Assembly: GCF_001641265.1 (NCBI RefSeq)
Contig: NW_020167528.1
Location: forward strand, 806,001-870,000
DNA: 64,000 nt
Direction: 5' to 3'
Source: Pseudogymnoascus destructans
Lineage: Eukaryota; Ascomycota; Leotiomycetes; Thelebolales; Thelebolaceae
Part shown: positions 1-12,630 of the stretch, piece after piece
Layout of the letters: the number at the start of each line of letters is the position of its first letter
Numbering within the stretch: the stretch's first letter is position 1
Notes under the pieces: generated by a model
The model's input: only the letters and a program-made list of their open reading frames with translations
What the model was told of the DNA's origin: nothing
Databases searched by the model: none
Position numbers and translations under genes: made by a program

Positions 1-3000
1 ACACCTAGAAAGGAGAGTGTTAGAACAGCTTGAATTCTTATCTACACCACATAGGATTGGACAACCATAGGACAAAGGTTAACAGGAATGGGCGATGGTG
101 GATGCGACAGAGACTGATCACCCTTAGCACTCTCACATCTACTGGGAATACTGTAGCCAGGATGACTGTGAGTATCATTTACAAAAAAGAAAAACACTAG
201 TTATTACTTAGAACCTCCCCTAGGATCCATTTCGAAGGCGACAAACAAGTTGACGCCTTAAGACAAAAACAGTCTAAGACGGAACTACCTATGAAATGAG
301 CAGAGGAAGGACCACCACCTTAACGACCATTAGGGGATGGCAAGTATGAAGGATACTCCTCTTACGACTAAAAAAACTAGGAGTCCTTGACGGTAGGTCA
401 CTAGCAAGTGACAAAGACAGGCCTAGTACAAACTAGCTATGCACCATAGGCGGCATGTAGCTATATGTAGTTGCTAAGATACAACAGCAACACCTCCGAG
501 CTATGATAGGCTTAGGAGCAACGGGCAACTTTATGACAAAGAAAGTAGCAGACACATATTGTTTTAGAACGCAACTAAAGACTGACCCATACCCATTAAT
601 GGTTGTAGATGGAGAGCCCATCTCAACTAACAACAGAATGTGACCTACGAGATGGTCCCATTAGCAATGGTCATGCTACACAGACACAAGGAAATGATAC
701 AGTTTGATATCATACACATGGACAATCATGCATGCATACTTAGTGTGCTGTGGCTCAAGAAACACAACCCCTAGATCAACTAGCAGAAAGAGAAAGTTGT
801 AATGAGCTAGTGCGCGTGTAAACGAACAGACATGACATAAGAAGGGGAGAGAGACTCCTAGGGCTAACGTGAGGCATGTGCAACCTCTATAGAGCCTAGT
901 GACCTAGCCTAGGCACCCTCACTAATGAGTATACTAGTAGAGTATAAAGAATACAAGCAGTTATTCTAGGAAGGCCCTAAGGAAGTGGCGCTTCCTAAGC
1001 ACCAACCATGGGATGATACCTATTATAGAAGGAAAGAGCCTACTGTTTAGACTAATATATCAGATGTCAGCAGCAGAGCTGGATGTACTAAAAGAATACA
1101 TTAACGAGAACCTTGTGAAAAGGTTCATTTGACCATCAATATTGTAGGAAGTCTAATACTGTTTGTGCTAAAGTAGGATAAAAAGCTACAACTCTATGTT
1201 AATTATTAGGGTACAAACAACGTCACTATTAAGGACAGATATGCCTTATCCTTGTTAAATGAATTACATAACCAGTTCTAAGGAGCTAAGATATTCACAA
1301 AACTAGACCTAAGAGGCGCCTATAACTTAATCTGAATAAAGAAGGGAGATGAGTGAAAAACAGCATTCTGCACCTGCTATGGTTTATTCGAATATTTAGT
1401 TATGCCTTTTGGACTAACAAACGCACTAGCATCCATGTAGAGGCTCATGAATGAAGCCCTCTATAAATACCTAGACATATTTGTCATCGTCTACTTAGAT
1501 GAAATCTTAGTCTACTCTAAAGACCTAACAGAACATGTGAACTACGTCAAAAAGGTATTACAAAAGTTAAAGGAATATAACCTACTACTTTAAGCTAGAG
1601 AAATGTGAATTCTATAAGAATCAAGTTGAATTCTTAGGTTACATCATTAGAACGCATGGCATAAAGATGGACTAAGCAAAGGTCATAGCAGTGTTGGAAT
1701 GGCTAACACTAACCATGCTTAAAGAAGTACAAGCCTTCTTAGGTTTCGCCAACTTCTACTAAAGATTTATTATAGGATATTCCAAGGTAGCTCAACCACT
1801 TACAGAGCTTACAAGGAAAGACCTCACGTTTGAATGGACAGACAAGGCAGAGGCTGCTTCTAAGAACTCAAGACGAAGTTCATAGAAGCACCCATCTTAG
1901 CCATATTCAACCCTGCAAAGAAGATAGTCCTTAAGATGGACTCCTCTAACTTCATAATTAGAGTATGTCTAAGTCAACTAGACAAAGCTTAAACTAGTTG
2001 CATATTACTCTAGAAAACTGTCACTTATAGAGCTCAACTATGACATCTATGACAAGGAGCTAATAGCCATTGTCGTTGCCTTTAAGCAATGGCGAGTATA
2101 TCTTGAAGGATTAACCTACCCTATATAGGTATAGACAGACCATAAGAATCTCATATACTTCACCACAACTAAGATTTTAAACCACAGACAAGTCTAATGG
2201 GCAGAGACACTTACAGCCTACAACTTCACGATTACATATCGTAAGGGCTCTAAAAATGCAAGAGCTGATGCTCTTAGTAGACGGACCAACTACTTCAGCC
2301 TAAAAGAAGAAAGACCTAGAGCCACCTTAAAGAAAACAGACATAGGAATGCAATACAATGAGTTACTAGCCACAATCACTACTGTAGAGAACTTAGAGTT
2401 AGAAGAAAGTCTTAAGAAAGCTTACGCAACAGATGAATGTGCAAAGCGAATCTTGACTAAAACTGAAGACGACTTCGCTATTAATGAACAAGGATTGATC
2501 TGATTTAAAGGGTTAGTGTATGTCCTAAACAAAATGAGATGCCCGCTAGTGTAAGAACAACACTCGCTACTAGCACACAGCCATTAGGGAGTAACACACA
2601 CCTTTAACCTAACATTACTACTTTCTAGGTATGAGGAAGTAGGTAGAAACAGTGGTGAGAGAGTGCGATATTTGCAGCAAATCGAAATCCAATAGGCATC
2701 TGCTATATAGACAGCTCAAGTTGACACCAGTACTAACAGGAGTATGGAAATCTATAGCTTAGACTTCATCATTAAGCTACCACCCTCTTAGGACCCGTTA
2801 ACAGGAGTAATTACGATGCTATCCTAGTTATCATAGAGAGACTCACATATGAAGTTTCAACCATATCTAGAAGCTAGTGGTGCTGAAGCACTCGCATATC
2901 TGTTATTAGCCAATAACAGACTACTAGAAGAAATCATCTAAGATAGAGACAAGCTCTTCACTTCGAAATTTAGGAACAAATCATAAGCTATCAACAGCTT

Positions 3001-4391
3001 TCCATCCCTAAACAGATGGTCAAACAGAAAGATTAAATCAAACTCTTCAACAATACCTATAGAGTTATGTCACCTACTAACAGGACAATTAGGTTTAGAT
3101 TTTACACATTACGTAGTTTGCATATAACAGCATGATGACTAAAGCAACAAAAGTCTCACTGTTCTTTGCTAATTACAGCTACTAGCTAGAAGTATATAGG
3201 CAACTAAGACTAGATTAATTACAAGCAGAACAAGCCATGATCACTATAGAACAACTGATATTATTCGACAAACAACTTGTAACGGATATCCAATTCTTAA
3301 ATGAATGATCTGCTATGTATGCAAACAAGAAGCACAGTATAGAACCTGCCTTTAAGGAGGGGGATAAAGTATACCTACTCTAGAAACACATCAAAACAAA
3401 ATGACCAAGTACAAAGTTGGACTTTAAGAAATTAGGACCATTCAAAATATTAAACAAAGTCAGCTTAGTTAATTATAGACTGAAGCTACCTAAGAACTCT
3501 AGACTACACCTGATTTTTCATGTCGGAAACACCCTAATTGCGACAGACATAGAACTCCAACTAGGGAATGAGATCATTAAATATGAAGTCGAAGCGATCC
3601 TAGACAGAAGGTTAGTAGGACGCAAAGAAGAGTTTTTGATAAAATGGAAAGGTTATAAACCTATAGACAATTCATAGGAAACGGTAGGAAACCTTAGCTA
3701 TCTAGAGCTACTAGAGGTGTTTCACTGTCAACATCCTAGCAGTTGAAGAACCTAGAAGGCAAAGAGGCAAAGATGGGAAAAGGTTGTGCTTTGAAGCATC
3801 ACCCCTAGAGATAGCCTTGGAGGTAGATAGGAGAAGGGAACGAGCCTTAGCCTCATGCCACTTACATTCCTCAACCTCCTCTAACTCGTCTAAAGATTCT
3901 AGACCACGATGTAGCATCTTAACACTATGAGGTTTTGAGAGCTTTCTGCTGTTTACAAAGACGTATGTAACGAGCATATGCTTCTTAAGCGTAGAGGTGA
4001 GCCTCCTGTTCCTAAAATGCTACTGCTTCTTCTTTAGCATTAAGATGCTCTTCTTCCTTATAAAGCTTTTCCTAATCAACAGGAGAAGGGGTGTAAGCAT
4101 TGCATTTGGAATTACAATGAGTACATTCACTATAACGATGATGACTAGTAATAACAATACAAGATCGTTCACTACAAAGAGAGTTAGAACATAGCAACAT
4201 TAGGTTGCTGTTCTTTTCGATGTGGTCTATAAGTGATAAGATGATGTTCTTTGATTTTTGTGTGTCTCTTAGAAGATATAATAGCAGCGCAACCTACTTA
4301 GTAATTAAGTAGGCATCACCCTACTTAAGTAATTGGCAATTTCCTTAATTAGCAAGACCTATAGGACTAGGCCTTTAGGAGGGAGACCTAG
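1..4391 (+). mobile_element. RIP-decayed Ty3/gypsy chromovirus (pol remnant)
   Basis: Conceptual translation on + with many in-frame stops gives a gypsy pol in normal order. A protease-like segment with GATGNF lies near 505-530, and reverse transcriptase spans about 1080-1580 with TKLDLRGAY, MPFGLTNA and the catalytic box as YLDE near 1491. RNase H follows at about 1920-2290, ending in an ADALSR motif, then an integrase zinc-binding remnant with ICSKS near 2665. The stops sit where Q, W or R is expected (CAG to TAG, TGG to TGA), which fits RIP on both strands. The element is dead. Its left end is outside the window. A TGTTAC LTR-like start at 4392 may be the 3' LTR, but I could not define its end. 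Confidence 0.85.
3417..3677 (+). pseudogene. gypsy integrase C-terminus with chromodomain
   Basis: This is the least damaged part of the chromovirus, an 86-codon open stretch at the 3' end of pol. Residues 4-35 match the GPF-KI-V--YRL-LP module after integrase, followed by a HVGNTL segment. The last 35 residues (YEVEAILDRR, then EFLIKWKGY) are a chromodomain, which in chromoviruses reads histone marks and directs insertion. The segment runs out at a TAG that probably replaces CAG or CAA in the chromodomain tail. It is a fragment of the surrounding retroelement and not a host gene. Confidence 0.8.
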
Positions 4392-4621
4392 TGTTACAGC
4401 TATAGTAACGTAACATTATAGTTATAGGGCTAGCAGTACTAGGCTCTAGTAACGTGACTCATAAGTTATGAGGCTAGGAGGGCTAGGCAATAGCGTGACC
4501 TCGCTAGTAGATAGTTGGGAAACTAGTGGATAGTTAGGAAACTAGTAGATAGTAGGAAACTAGTAGATAGTTAGATAGTTAAAAAAATCAGAACTATTCT
4601 AACTATCTAACTATCCCTATC

Positions 4622-6260
4622 TGAACTACAGTCAACTCCCGTTAAGTCTATACAATTGGTGACATGTGTAAATATCGTAAAAGTGAAAATATCGTTATAT
4701 TGAAATGCCAAGTATTATGTAATCCACCTATCCAATGTCTCCTAAACCAAGGAATTGAGCTGAATTGCCTCAATTTCACCCTCTAAATGCTCTAATGCCC
4801 TGAGGTGATTGGCTTAGGGAGCATCCTAACACTCTGTATACTCAATTAGAACTTTAAGGGCATTGCAAGCATCAGAGGCTGAATAATAGCCTCGTTAGTC
4901 TTAGGCTCCTCTTCTTGCTCATCATTTTGAGTAGGATCACTAAGGTGCTCATCCAAAATCTCCTGTAGTATACCCTCCTCATCTGTTGTAACTTCTGTAT
5001 TGTTGATTTGCTCGTCGATAGGATTTAAAAAGTTCGAAATAGCCATTGAATCATGTATATTACCAGCTTGAATGACTTGTTCGTATAGTTGTGAAAGGTC
5101 TGTCGGTGTGATTGAGGTTGGAAGAGTGATTAGAGTTGTAAGAAGTGTTGATTTTCAAAAGCAATTGTATATAGTTGATTGTAAAACTTGTTGATTCCAG
5201 CTTTGTAAGATCTAGCAAATTGAAAGTCGTAAGCTTGCTTGCTTAATCGGATCTAGATTTGAATTATAACATTTAAGCATAAAAGAGAGCCATTGTCGAC
5301 AGTAATAAGCTTTAAGAGATTGAATAATGCCTTGATCAAGAGGCTGGAATCGACTGGTACTATTAGCTAGAAGCTAACAGATCCGAATATTAGGAGGTGG
5401 GGGACAAAGAGATATGTGTGTAGAAAAGTTGTCCATTGTAAGAAGGACTTGTCGAGTAAAGCCAATATGTCGATAAAATGCTTGAAGCCAGTTGATCATA
5501 ATTGTTGAATTCATCCAAGCCTTTTAATTCCACCTCCACTTAGCTCCCATTGTAGATATATTAATATTGTGTAAAGATCAAGGTGTTTTTGCTTTGCTGA
5601 TAATCTAGATTAGAAGCAGTTAGGTCTGGAAGCATTTGTACAAAGAGTAAGTGTAATTCGAGTTTTTTTCTCCTTTAATCTAGGTAATGATTGTGATGCT
5701 AGTCCTCAAGATGGCAGTATCTTCTAGTAGAGCCTAGTTTCATATATATTATAGATATTCTCCTCCTTAAACTCCCTAGCAATTGTCCGGAGCCCTTTTA
5801 TCTCTTCTTCAACTAATGATAGATCCTGCTTCGCTATAACGTTTATGTATCTTAATATTATGTCGTGATTTAAATCGTGTAAGCTAGCTAGAGCTAAAGT
5901 CGAGAACTAGCTGATCTGCATACTATAGAAGCCTTCTCTAGATCTCCCTCGCCTTTTCTTAAAGTATATCACTAGGTGTAAAGCCAGCGCGGCTATTAAT
6001 TCGTTGCTAAAAGTCATAGAGAATTTGTTCAAGTTGAGGCCATTGGCGATTTCGTTGTCTAGTTGTTGTCGAGTAGTCAAGATGTTTAAAGCGGTCACTA
6101 AGGTTATCTGATATTGTCGATTAACTAAGCCTATGATTGAATTTGTGAAGAAACCAGTTGATGTAGGCTTTCTAGGAGGGTTTCGGGTGCTGTTTGTGTG
6201 CCTAATGTCGAAGGGCATGGTGCTGTTAAAGTGCAATCGTGTGTTTCGAGGCATAATAGA
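4622..6260 (-). mobile_element. RIP-decayed pogo/Tigger DNA transposon (copy 1)
   Basis: Read on -, a frame starting near 6256 gives an HTH-type N-terminus (KPS-KAYINWFLHKF, then LS-STISDNLS) that matches the better preserved copy at 20.8 kb. Further on are DDE-domain landmarks: a run ending NSTSRFQPLDQGII near 5300 and, at 4846-5046, an acidic C-terminal tail opening with ISNFLNPIDE. Stops and small frame shifts are scattered through it. The left end at 4622 reads TACAGTCAACTCCCGTTAAG, close to the terminal sequence of the pogo elements at 20613 and 28748. I could not find the matching right end near 6.3-6.5 kb. Confidence 0.75.
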
Positions 6261-6439
6261 GTTGGATAAGTCAATAATTAAAGGCAGAAGGTCAATATCG
6301 CAAATATCGAGAATTGAGTGCAAAAATCAATTGGTGCTAAAAAAAATATCGACTTAGCAGTGTTATCAACTAATCTGACATCGTTGTCATGACACTCCTT
6401 CGATATTTGTGTCATGACCCTTCGATTCGCTTTAGTCTC

Positions 6440-6947
6440 TAGTACTTATTTCACTATGTCATTCACTTCACCTGCTTCGCTCACTTCGCTCACTTCGCTT
6501 CACTTGCTGACCTAGATCAGCCCAAATGTTGACTACTGGCTTAGGCTCTCTTGTTATTGGCTCACTTCACTAGGGCTCACTTAGCTAGGGTTCAGTTAAT
6601 TAGTGCCTTCACTTATTTGGCACTAGGGGTTTTTACTTTATATAAGCACTTATTGCTCATGTCTCTTATTGATCTTTAGCTAGCAAATTATATACTACTT
6701 GGCCTTCTTGCAAACATCCTGCTTCGACTTACTTTGCATCCCCTTACTTCGAGTCGAACCACTTAGCCAACCTGTTAGTCTCACCACTTGACCTCTATGG
6801 TATAAAGTATATGCTTTGGAGCCTGAACTACTATACCTACTGCTTCGAGTATCGAAGTCTTCACATTATACTTCAGATACTTCTGCAGACTTGAAGGTCA
6901 GCCTCGGTTCAAACTGTCCTTACAATCATCTTGGCGAGAGTGGACTG
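6440..6947. repeat. LTR-like decayed repeat sequence, no gene
   Basis: There is no coding frame here. The stretch has a short CACTTCGCT direct repeat (about 6475-6510), a TATATAAG box near 6645 and TAG/CTA-rich sequence like the flanking dead elements. It resembles an LTR promoter region, but no second copy in the window proves this. Confidence 0.35.
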
Positions 6948-7145
6948 TATCTATAAGGCACAACACTACTATATAAGTAGATAATATTCCCTTAGATAGG
7001 AGCTTCATACGTAACTTAATATAGTATTCTTTACATACTATAACATGTTACTTAGAAAGCCTTTGTGTCTAATCCCCTACCTCCTCTAATAAGTAAACCT
7101 TACATAAGAAACCTCTATGCATCCTATCGTTTAGGAAGCAACATC
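6948..7145 (+). repeat. Family-B LTR remnant (RIP-decayed)
   Basis: This is similar to the 3' half of the intact solo LTR at 49375-49847. Shared blocks include a CACTATATAAGTAGATA promoter motif, TTAGATAGGAGCTTC, and CCTTTGTGTCTAATCCC near the 3' end. Differences are mostly C-to-T or G-to-A, as expected from RIP. The 5' part of the LTR is not recognisable. Confidence 0.65.
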
Positions 7146-8599
7146 CCTAAGTTTGTCATCGTTGATTTTGATTATGAGGCAAATTAAGTTTGTTTGTAGG
7201 AAACCATTAGCAGATCGTAGTTGCTTCACAAAGAGATGTCATGTACGGAGGTTATGTTTATAAGTTTTGTGCGTAGGGGGGCTATAAAAGCCACGTATAG
7301 GGGTCGTATGTACCCATACTAACGCTAGCGACGCAAGGCGACTTTGTTTGATGTATTACGGAGGTAATGTTCAAAAAGTTTTGTGAGTGGATCGAGCATG
7401 GGACCCCAGAATTTGTGCACAACAGCATAAACTCATGTATCGATCACATATAAAATATGAGGCGAGATACACCATCGATTTGCGCGCAGCCCTTAGTTCA
7501 GCTCCTACATCATCCAATCTCCTTGTCTACCAGTTTCATGCCGTGAACTGGGCCTCGGGTTTGAGGAGTCCTGCAGGTCACTCCCCCGCAACCGACAATA
7601 CGACATCTAGCCGCCCACTTATGCATATTTGTTGGGAACACAATGCCCCTCATTGGAGGAGTATTTGTTTGCTTTTCCCTGTTGGTTCTATTCCCCATTT
7701 GATAACACCTGCATTTCGGCATTTGGGCGTCTGTTGCAGGGAAGCGAGCTGGTTACTCTTCAGCAACGCGGTGATTTGCCTGTGGCCAGGTTCATACTGC
7801 ATTTTTTCAAGCTGGGTCTGTTGCAGTGAATAGGGACGGCCGGAAGCGTCTCCAATGCCATTGCCGCTGTTGGATTTGACAACTACCGAAGATTAGGGCT
7901 TTGGTTTGGTCCCGAGGGTTCAGGGATGGTTGAGACGCGCCACGTATTGATGGCCTTGATTGGAGCGACCTAGGGCGTATCCAGCACCATTCAGTAGCCA
8001 AGACTATTTTAGCCACTGCTTCCGAAGACCATGGCGTTGCTGTGATCGTGAAGGTTCACGTTGGTTTAATACTCAATAGCGGGTCATGTTACTTGTCGTT
8101 TGTCATATCTCTTCAGCTTGCTTCGTTGTATCCCATACGGCCGTAGCTAGCATGTTCCCCCTTCTGTGTGCGTCTTGGTGACTCTGGGCCTCTCTGTGTT
8201 TTCTCTGTTGTGATGATATCATTTGCCGATGCAAAGATTGCCCTCCTATAATTCTAATGTTGAGAATTGAGGATAACGATTTCATTGCCACAAATGGTAG
8301 GTGATGAGAGAGAAAGAACTGGTCTTTGTGGCTATATTGGCCGAATAGTGGTCGAATAGTGGTCGAATAGTGGCCATTTATTTGCTTCCCAGCCGTGAGA
8401 GAAAGTTAATTCTCTTAAGCGCTCCTATTTTCTTTGTTTCCCAAAAACCTTTCCAGAAACTTCCTGCTATTCTAAAATTGTGAAAATACAATTGCCTTAT
8501 CAGCTTGCTTCCTAACTGGTGAATCCCCGCTCTCGAGACTTCTGAACTTCCCAGAACAGGAACCCACGTCAACATGCCCAATCAGCCCAACATATCAAG
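7146..8599. other. Intergenic, no supportable gene
   Basis: I recognise no gene. A block of about 36 bp built on TACGGAGGT-ATGTT-A-AAGTTTTGTG occurs twice, near 7243-7277 and 7352-7388. A 12-bp unit GTGGTCGAATA repeats three times around 8340-8375. Open frames at 7387-7833 and elsewhere have no family signature. The last 150 bp probably hold the promoter and 5' UTR of the transporter gene. Confidence 0.5.
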
Positions 8600-10106
8600 A
8601 TGAACCTCACATTGGCCAGGGATTTATCAGGTTATGCTCATACTGTTCAAGGCTCGACAATAACGGATCCAACGAACCCATCCAGCGAGATAGATAAACG
8701 ACACGATGACGAGACATATCCAGATGGAGGCCTTCGAGCCTGGCTCGTCGTTTTAGGCTCATTTTTCTTGCTTTTTGCAACCTTTGGCTTCCAAGCATCT
8801 GTGGGATTGTTCCAACTTCACTGGTCTTTAAATCTACTCAGTGACTCAAGCCCAAGTAAGATTGCCTGGATACCGTCGGTATTTATATTCCTGTCACTTG
8901 CGCTGTCGATACAAACAGGGGCTATATTCGATCGATACGGAGCACGCTACATCCTCCTCTTTGGATCAATTGGATACCTCATGACCTTCTTCCTTCTCGC
9001 TCAATGCACGACTTATGTAGGGTTCATGCTGTGTCTTGGAGTTTTGGGGGGTCTCTCCTCCGCTGCGCTCATAACAGTCTCACAGGGTGTTATAAGCCAC
9101 TGGTTCAAGAAACGACGTGGTCAGGCTTCTGGGCTGGCTATGCTGGGTTCAGCTCTTGGAGGCATCACGTTCCCACTAATACTGAAACCGCTCCTTGAAA
9201 AGAGCAGTTGGCCCATGGCCATGCGGATACTCGGATTAATTGTCCTCCTCTGCCTGGTCGTTGGCAATTTGTTCTGCCGTAGTCGTCTGTTGGCAACCAG
9301 CACCAGCGCCATGGTCAACGTTCGTTGCTATTTGGACAGCACGTTCAACTGGCTAACTATCAGTGCATTTGGTGAGTTTGACGATGCTGTTCATTATGAG
9401 TGAAAATGCTGACTATTTTGCTGCTTAGGTTTTGAATTGTTGCTCATCATTGGCCTTGGATTAATCCCAACTTATGCAGCAGATGCTGGTTATGGTCAAA
9501 GAGCAGGTTTCTACCTTATCATGACAATGAATATGTTTGCTCCCCATACCCAAAACAAAAACGGGAAACCAAACAAAGCTGATATTTTCCCACAGTGGCT
9601 CAACATTTGGACGTGTTATACCGTCCTGGTTCTCTGACAAATTCGGCCGGTTCAATATGCTCCTTCTGATGGCAGCTTTCACTCTCGCTTCCATGCTCTT
9701 TATCTGGCTGCCGTTTGGCCTCAATTCGCTGGTGGCACTTTATATCTTCGTCTTCCTGTACGGCTTTGGGACCGGGAGCTTCGTTTCCTTGTCTATGGGC
9801 TGCGTTGGGCAAATCTGTAGGGGCAGTGATTTTGCGCGTTGGATAGGAGCTATGGATTCTGTTGTATCTATTGCGTATGAGCTATTCCACCCCCTAACTG
9901 GAGATATTTTATGGGGTTTGAGCTTGCTGACACATTCTCGCAGGACGTTGGTTTCCATTCCGATAGGAAGCTTACTCCAGTCAAACGTGGGGCCCCAAGC
10001 TATGGTCTGGTTCTTGGTCGGTGTTTTGAGTTTGTCATTGATGGCATGCAGCATTTCTCGCGCTGGCAACATGGGGTATAAATGGAGATGGATTGCCAAG
10101 GTCTGA
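8600..10106 (+). CDS. MFS transporter, monocarboxylate (MCT/MCH) type
   Basis: Four exons are inferred: 8600-9371, 9429-9534, 9596-9874 and 9944-10106. The introns of 57, 61 and 69 nt keep frame and remove every internal stop, giving about 439 residues. After a polar N-tail of about 45 residues comes the family hallmark DGGLRAWLVVLGSF opening membrane segment 1. The loop between segments 2 and 3 has DRYGAR, and FGRVIPSWFSDKFGR after segment 7 appears only when intron 2 is removed. About 11-12 membrane segments are visible. Fungal relatives carry monocarboxylates, riboflavin or unknown solutes, so the substrate is open. Intron 2 uses a GTTTGC donor, which is weak but needed. It converges with the ELMO gene. 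Confidence 0.85.
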
Positions 10107-10479
10107 TATTGAGCGGTATGTTGGTTGAGAAAAGGGGTTTGGTATATACTGTACATATCTGATGAGTGTCAAGAGTTTCTTTAACGGTATGGAGACGAAT
10201 ACTATAATGATTAATAAAGGAATAGCAGGAGGATCTCTAACACTAATGAGAAGTGTCGTGGGGTAACTCAATCTTAAACCTATCGCGATTGCAAGAGCTC
10301 AAGCGATGATATCAAGACAAATTACCAGGGAAACTATCTCTCTTGAGTAGTCAATAGTAGTAGTATTCATATAATACATTTCTCCGCTCCTTCAATCCGG
10401 GTATCAAGCCAAAATTCCAAGTACAACCCCTCCACATCGCCGCATATCCTTCGAAAATCAGAACGGCACCTGCCCAAAC
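10107..10479. other. Convergent 3' intergenic region
   Basis: AT-rich spacer between the 3' ends of the transporter gene (+) and the ELMO gene (-). It should hold both 3' UTRs. I see no other feature. Confidence 0.5.
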
Positions 10480-12630
10480 TCAGACCTCATAGTAGTAATC
10501 CTCATCCAGCCCTTCCCTGCTAGGAATCAGCCCCTTGCCCTCGCCTGCCTCCATCCTATCCTCAAGCCTAACATTCAGCAGCCGAATCTTCAGCCCGTAG
10601 TCCACAACCAGTCCCACGAGCTTATTCGTCTCCGCCGTAATCGGCGCTTGGTTCAACAGCATCAGCAGTCCATCCAGCCACTCGCTCGCCAGACTATGAG
10701 TCTGCGGATCCAGAGTCAGCAATACCCTCTCGACCTGCTCCTCCTCTGCCGACTCCATGGGAAGATACGAGTTAATCGTGATCTTATTCCTCGTATTCCG
10801 CTTCGGCGGCACGCTCAGATCCTCCTTCTTCAGCGTGCTCGTGTTCGACGATATCGACGAAGTGTCATCCTCCCCACCCGCCGTCACATTCGACACCACG
10901 CTCGAGATGGTCTCTACATCCAGCTTCTCCCCGAGCTCCGTCAGCGGCGGCGCGTAGCCCGCCTGCGCCTCAAAATCTGCATAGTGCAGGAACCGCCGGT
11001 TGTGGCTGAGCCGCGCGAAGCGCCACGGCTTGCTGCGCACCGAGGCGGGGGAATTGGAATCGCCGCGGGTGGCGCTGCGAGGGAACCACGAGCCTTGGAG
11101 GAGGCAGCGGATACGCTGCTCTTTGACGAACTGGAGGGACTCGTTGTGGAGTTCCTCGCGCACTTGCTGCAGGTGGTGGCCCCACTGGTCCTCGAACGAA
11201 AACTTTAGGACTTCCATCTGAACCTCGCGCAGGCGCTGGTACTCGAATTCGGCAATTTCTTCCTCGGCCTCTGTGATGTCTTTTGTGCGTGGCGCTGAGC
11301 CGACGACTTTATCGATCAGGATGCAGACAAGCTCGGCAACCTTGTCGAAATCGTCTTGAACTGCGCCTGTAGCTTTCCATAAGCGGAAGAAGGCAAGAAG
11401 TCCCGCAGTGTGTAGCCGCGACCATTGCAAGACTAGAGGCCGGAAGATCATATCATAGTTTTGGGGACTTTCAAGCATCTGGTAGTATTTTGCGTCTTCG
11501 GTTTCCGATTTGTCGGCACCGAAGTGATCGTAGAGGATAGCTGTAACTGCCAGACTGCAACGGGCAATCGGGCAACGTGTATGAAGAGGTTTGGAGGATT
11601 GTTCGAGAAGAATCTTCTGGAAGTTGTCTTCTTGCTTGCGAACGTAGTCCGTCAGATCCATCATGCCGAGGTAGCCCATCGGATCAAACTCCCACGCTGG
11701 GCTCTCAGTAACGAAGCCAAGTCGCCGCCATTTCTCCGGGTTGTGTTTCCGAGTTCCCTTCTTTGCCGAGTCGCTCACTTCTTCCACTCGACCCATTTGT
11801 GTCACATGTTCTCGTTTCTCAGGTGCACTTGCAAGGTGTATCCCTTTCAGCGCCCTCCTGTGATCCGGTCTCTCCAAGTCCACCCTCATATCCCTCCATT
11901 TCCTCAAAAAGAGCTTCGTGAGGGCTTGAAATTCTAGTAACGGGTGCGCCAAATCTTGCAATGCTGAGCTCTGCATCAGACGATATGCCCCCTTTACGAC
12001 GCCCAGGTCCTGCAGCCTCTTGATGAATTTCGGCCACTCTTCACCGGTCCCGCTGCTCTTGCTTGTCCCATCCGTTCCACCGTCAATTGTTATGGCATCC
12101 CTCATAAGTGCATTAAGCAGCATAAGCGCGTTGGCGCAGAGCGCGTGGTCCGCAGAGTTGAGCTGAGACACCACCATCTCAAAGAATTGCGGGTAGACGG
12201 CTACTGCTGGCTTGAGCGTGCGAAAACCGAATGCGCCTGGAGTCCGTATCGAGCCGCGTGTGGTTTGTGGGTGGCTCACAATCGCAACCAGTATCGACAT
12301 GGCGCCTCTGAGGATGTTGACGAGAGGGTGTGTGACAATCAATTCCACTACGCGCTCAACCAATTCTCCGGCTCCAGCACTTTCGAAGATCTCCCAGCCC
12401 ATGTCGACCTCGAGAAGGCGGCTCAGCGACTGGAGCGAGTATGCGAGGGTGTTGCCGCCAGTAGACATGATAAGACGGCGCAGGATGCTGAGTCCCCCAG
12501 TGGAGATGAAGACATCGGCGAAAGAAGGATCGTTAATTGAGGACTGCAGCTTGAAGACTGCCATTTTGCGAAGGGCATCTTCTTCGCTCGACAAGTTCCT
12601 GAGGAGCGAGGGGATCTCGGCTTGGTCCAT
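10480..12630 (-). CDS. ELMO/CED-12 family protein
   Basis: Single exon of 716 residues, starting at ATG 12630 (MDQAEIPSLL); the open frame extends upstream only through a TTG codon. Residues 1-250 are helical, armadillo-like sequence as in the ELMO ARM region. An ELMO domain follows around residues 300-470, with the hallmark RRLGF, then a W-F-P-G-LG-MDL pattern and an ARCSLAVTAILYDHF helix. The C-terminal 200 residues contain a PH-like module (RFLHYADFE) and an acidic, Ser-rich insert. In animals ELMO proteins pair with DOCK exchange factors to activate Rac; fungal members are thought to act in similar small-GTPase and actin control, which is inference here. Length is normal for the family. 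Confidence 0.85.
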   Translation of the reverse strand: MDQAEIPSLLRNLSSEEDALRKMAVFKLQSSINDPSFADVFISTGGLSILRRLIMSTGGNTLAYSLQSLSRLLEVDMGWEIFESAGAGELVERVVELIVTHPLVNILRGAMSILVAIVSHPQTTRGSIRTPGAFGFRTLKPAVAVYPQFFEMVVSQLNSADHALCANALMLLNALMRDAITIDGGTDGTSKSSGTGEEWPKFIKRLQDLGVVKGAYRLMQSSALQDLAHPLLEFQALTKLFLRKWRDMRVDLERPDHRRALKGIHLASAPEKREHVTQMGRVEEVSDSAKKGTRKHNPEKWRRLGFVTESPAWEFDPMGYLGMMDLTDYVRKQEDNFQKILLEQSSKPLHTRCPIARCSLAVTAILYDHFGADKSETEDAKYYQMLESPQNYDMIFRPLVLQWSRLHTAGLLAFFRLWKATGAVQDDFDKVAELVCILIDKVVGSAPRTKDITEAEEEIAEFEYQRLREVQMEVLKFSFEDQWGHHLQQVREELHNESLQFVKEQRIRCLLQGSWFPRSATRGDSNSPASVRSKPWRFARLSHNRRFLHYADFEAQAGYAPPLTELGEKLDVETISSVVSNVTAGGEDDTSSISSNTSTLKKEDLSVPPKRNTRNKITINSYLPMESAEEEQVERVLLTLDPQTHSLASEWLDGLLMLLNQAPITAETNKLVGLVVDYGLKIRLLNVRLEDRMEAGEGKGLIPSREGLDEDYYYEV

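Noticed and set aside
3711..3977. 88-codon frame on - after the chromovirus
   Set aside because: It overlaps the decayed 3' part of the retroelement, and no host-protein feature is visible.
7387..7833. 148-codon frame on + before the transporter gene
   Set aside because: It has no family signature, no splice support and starts at a GTG; it lies in repeat-derived sequence.
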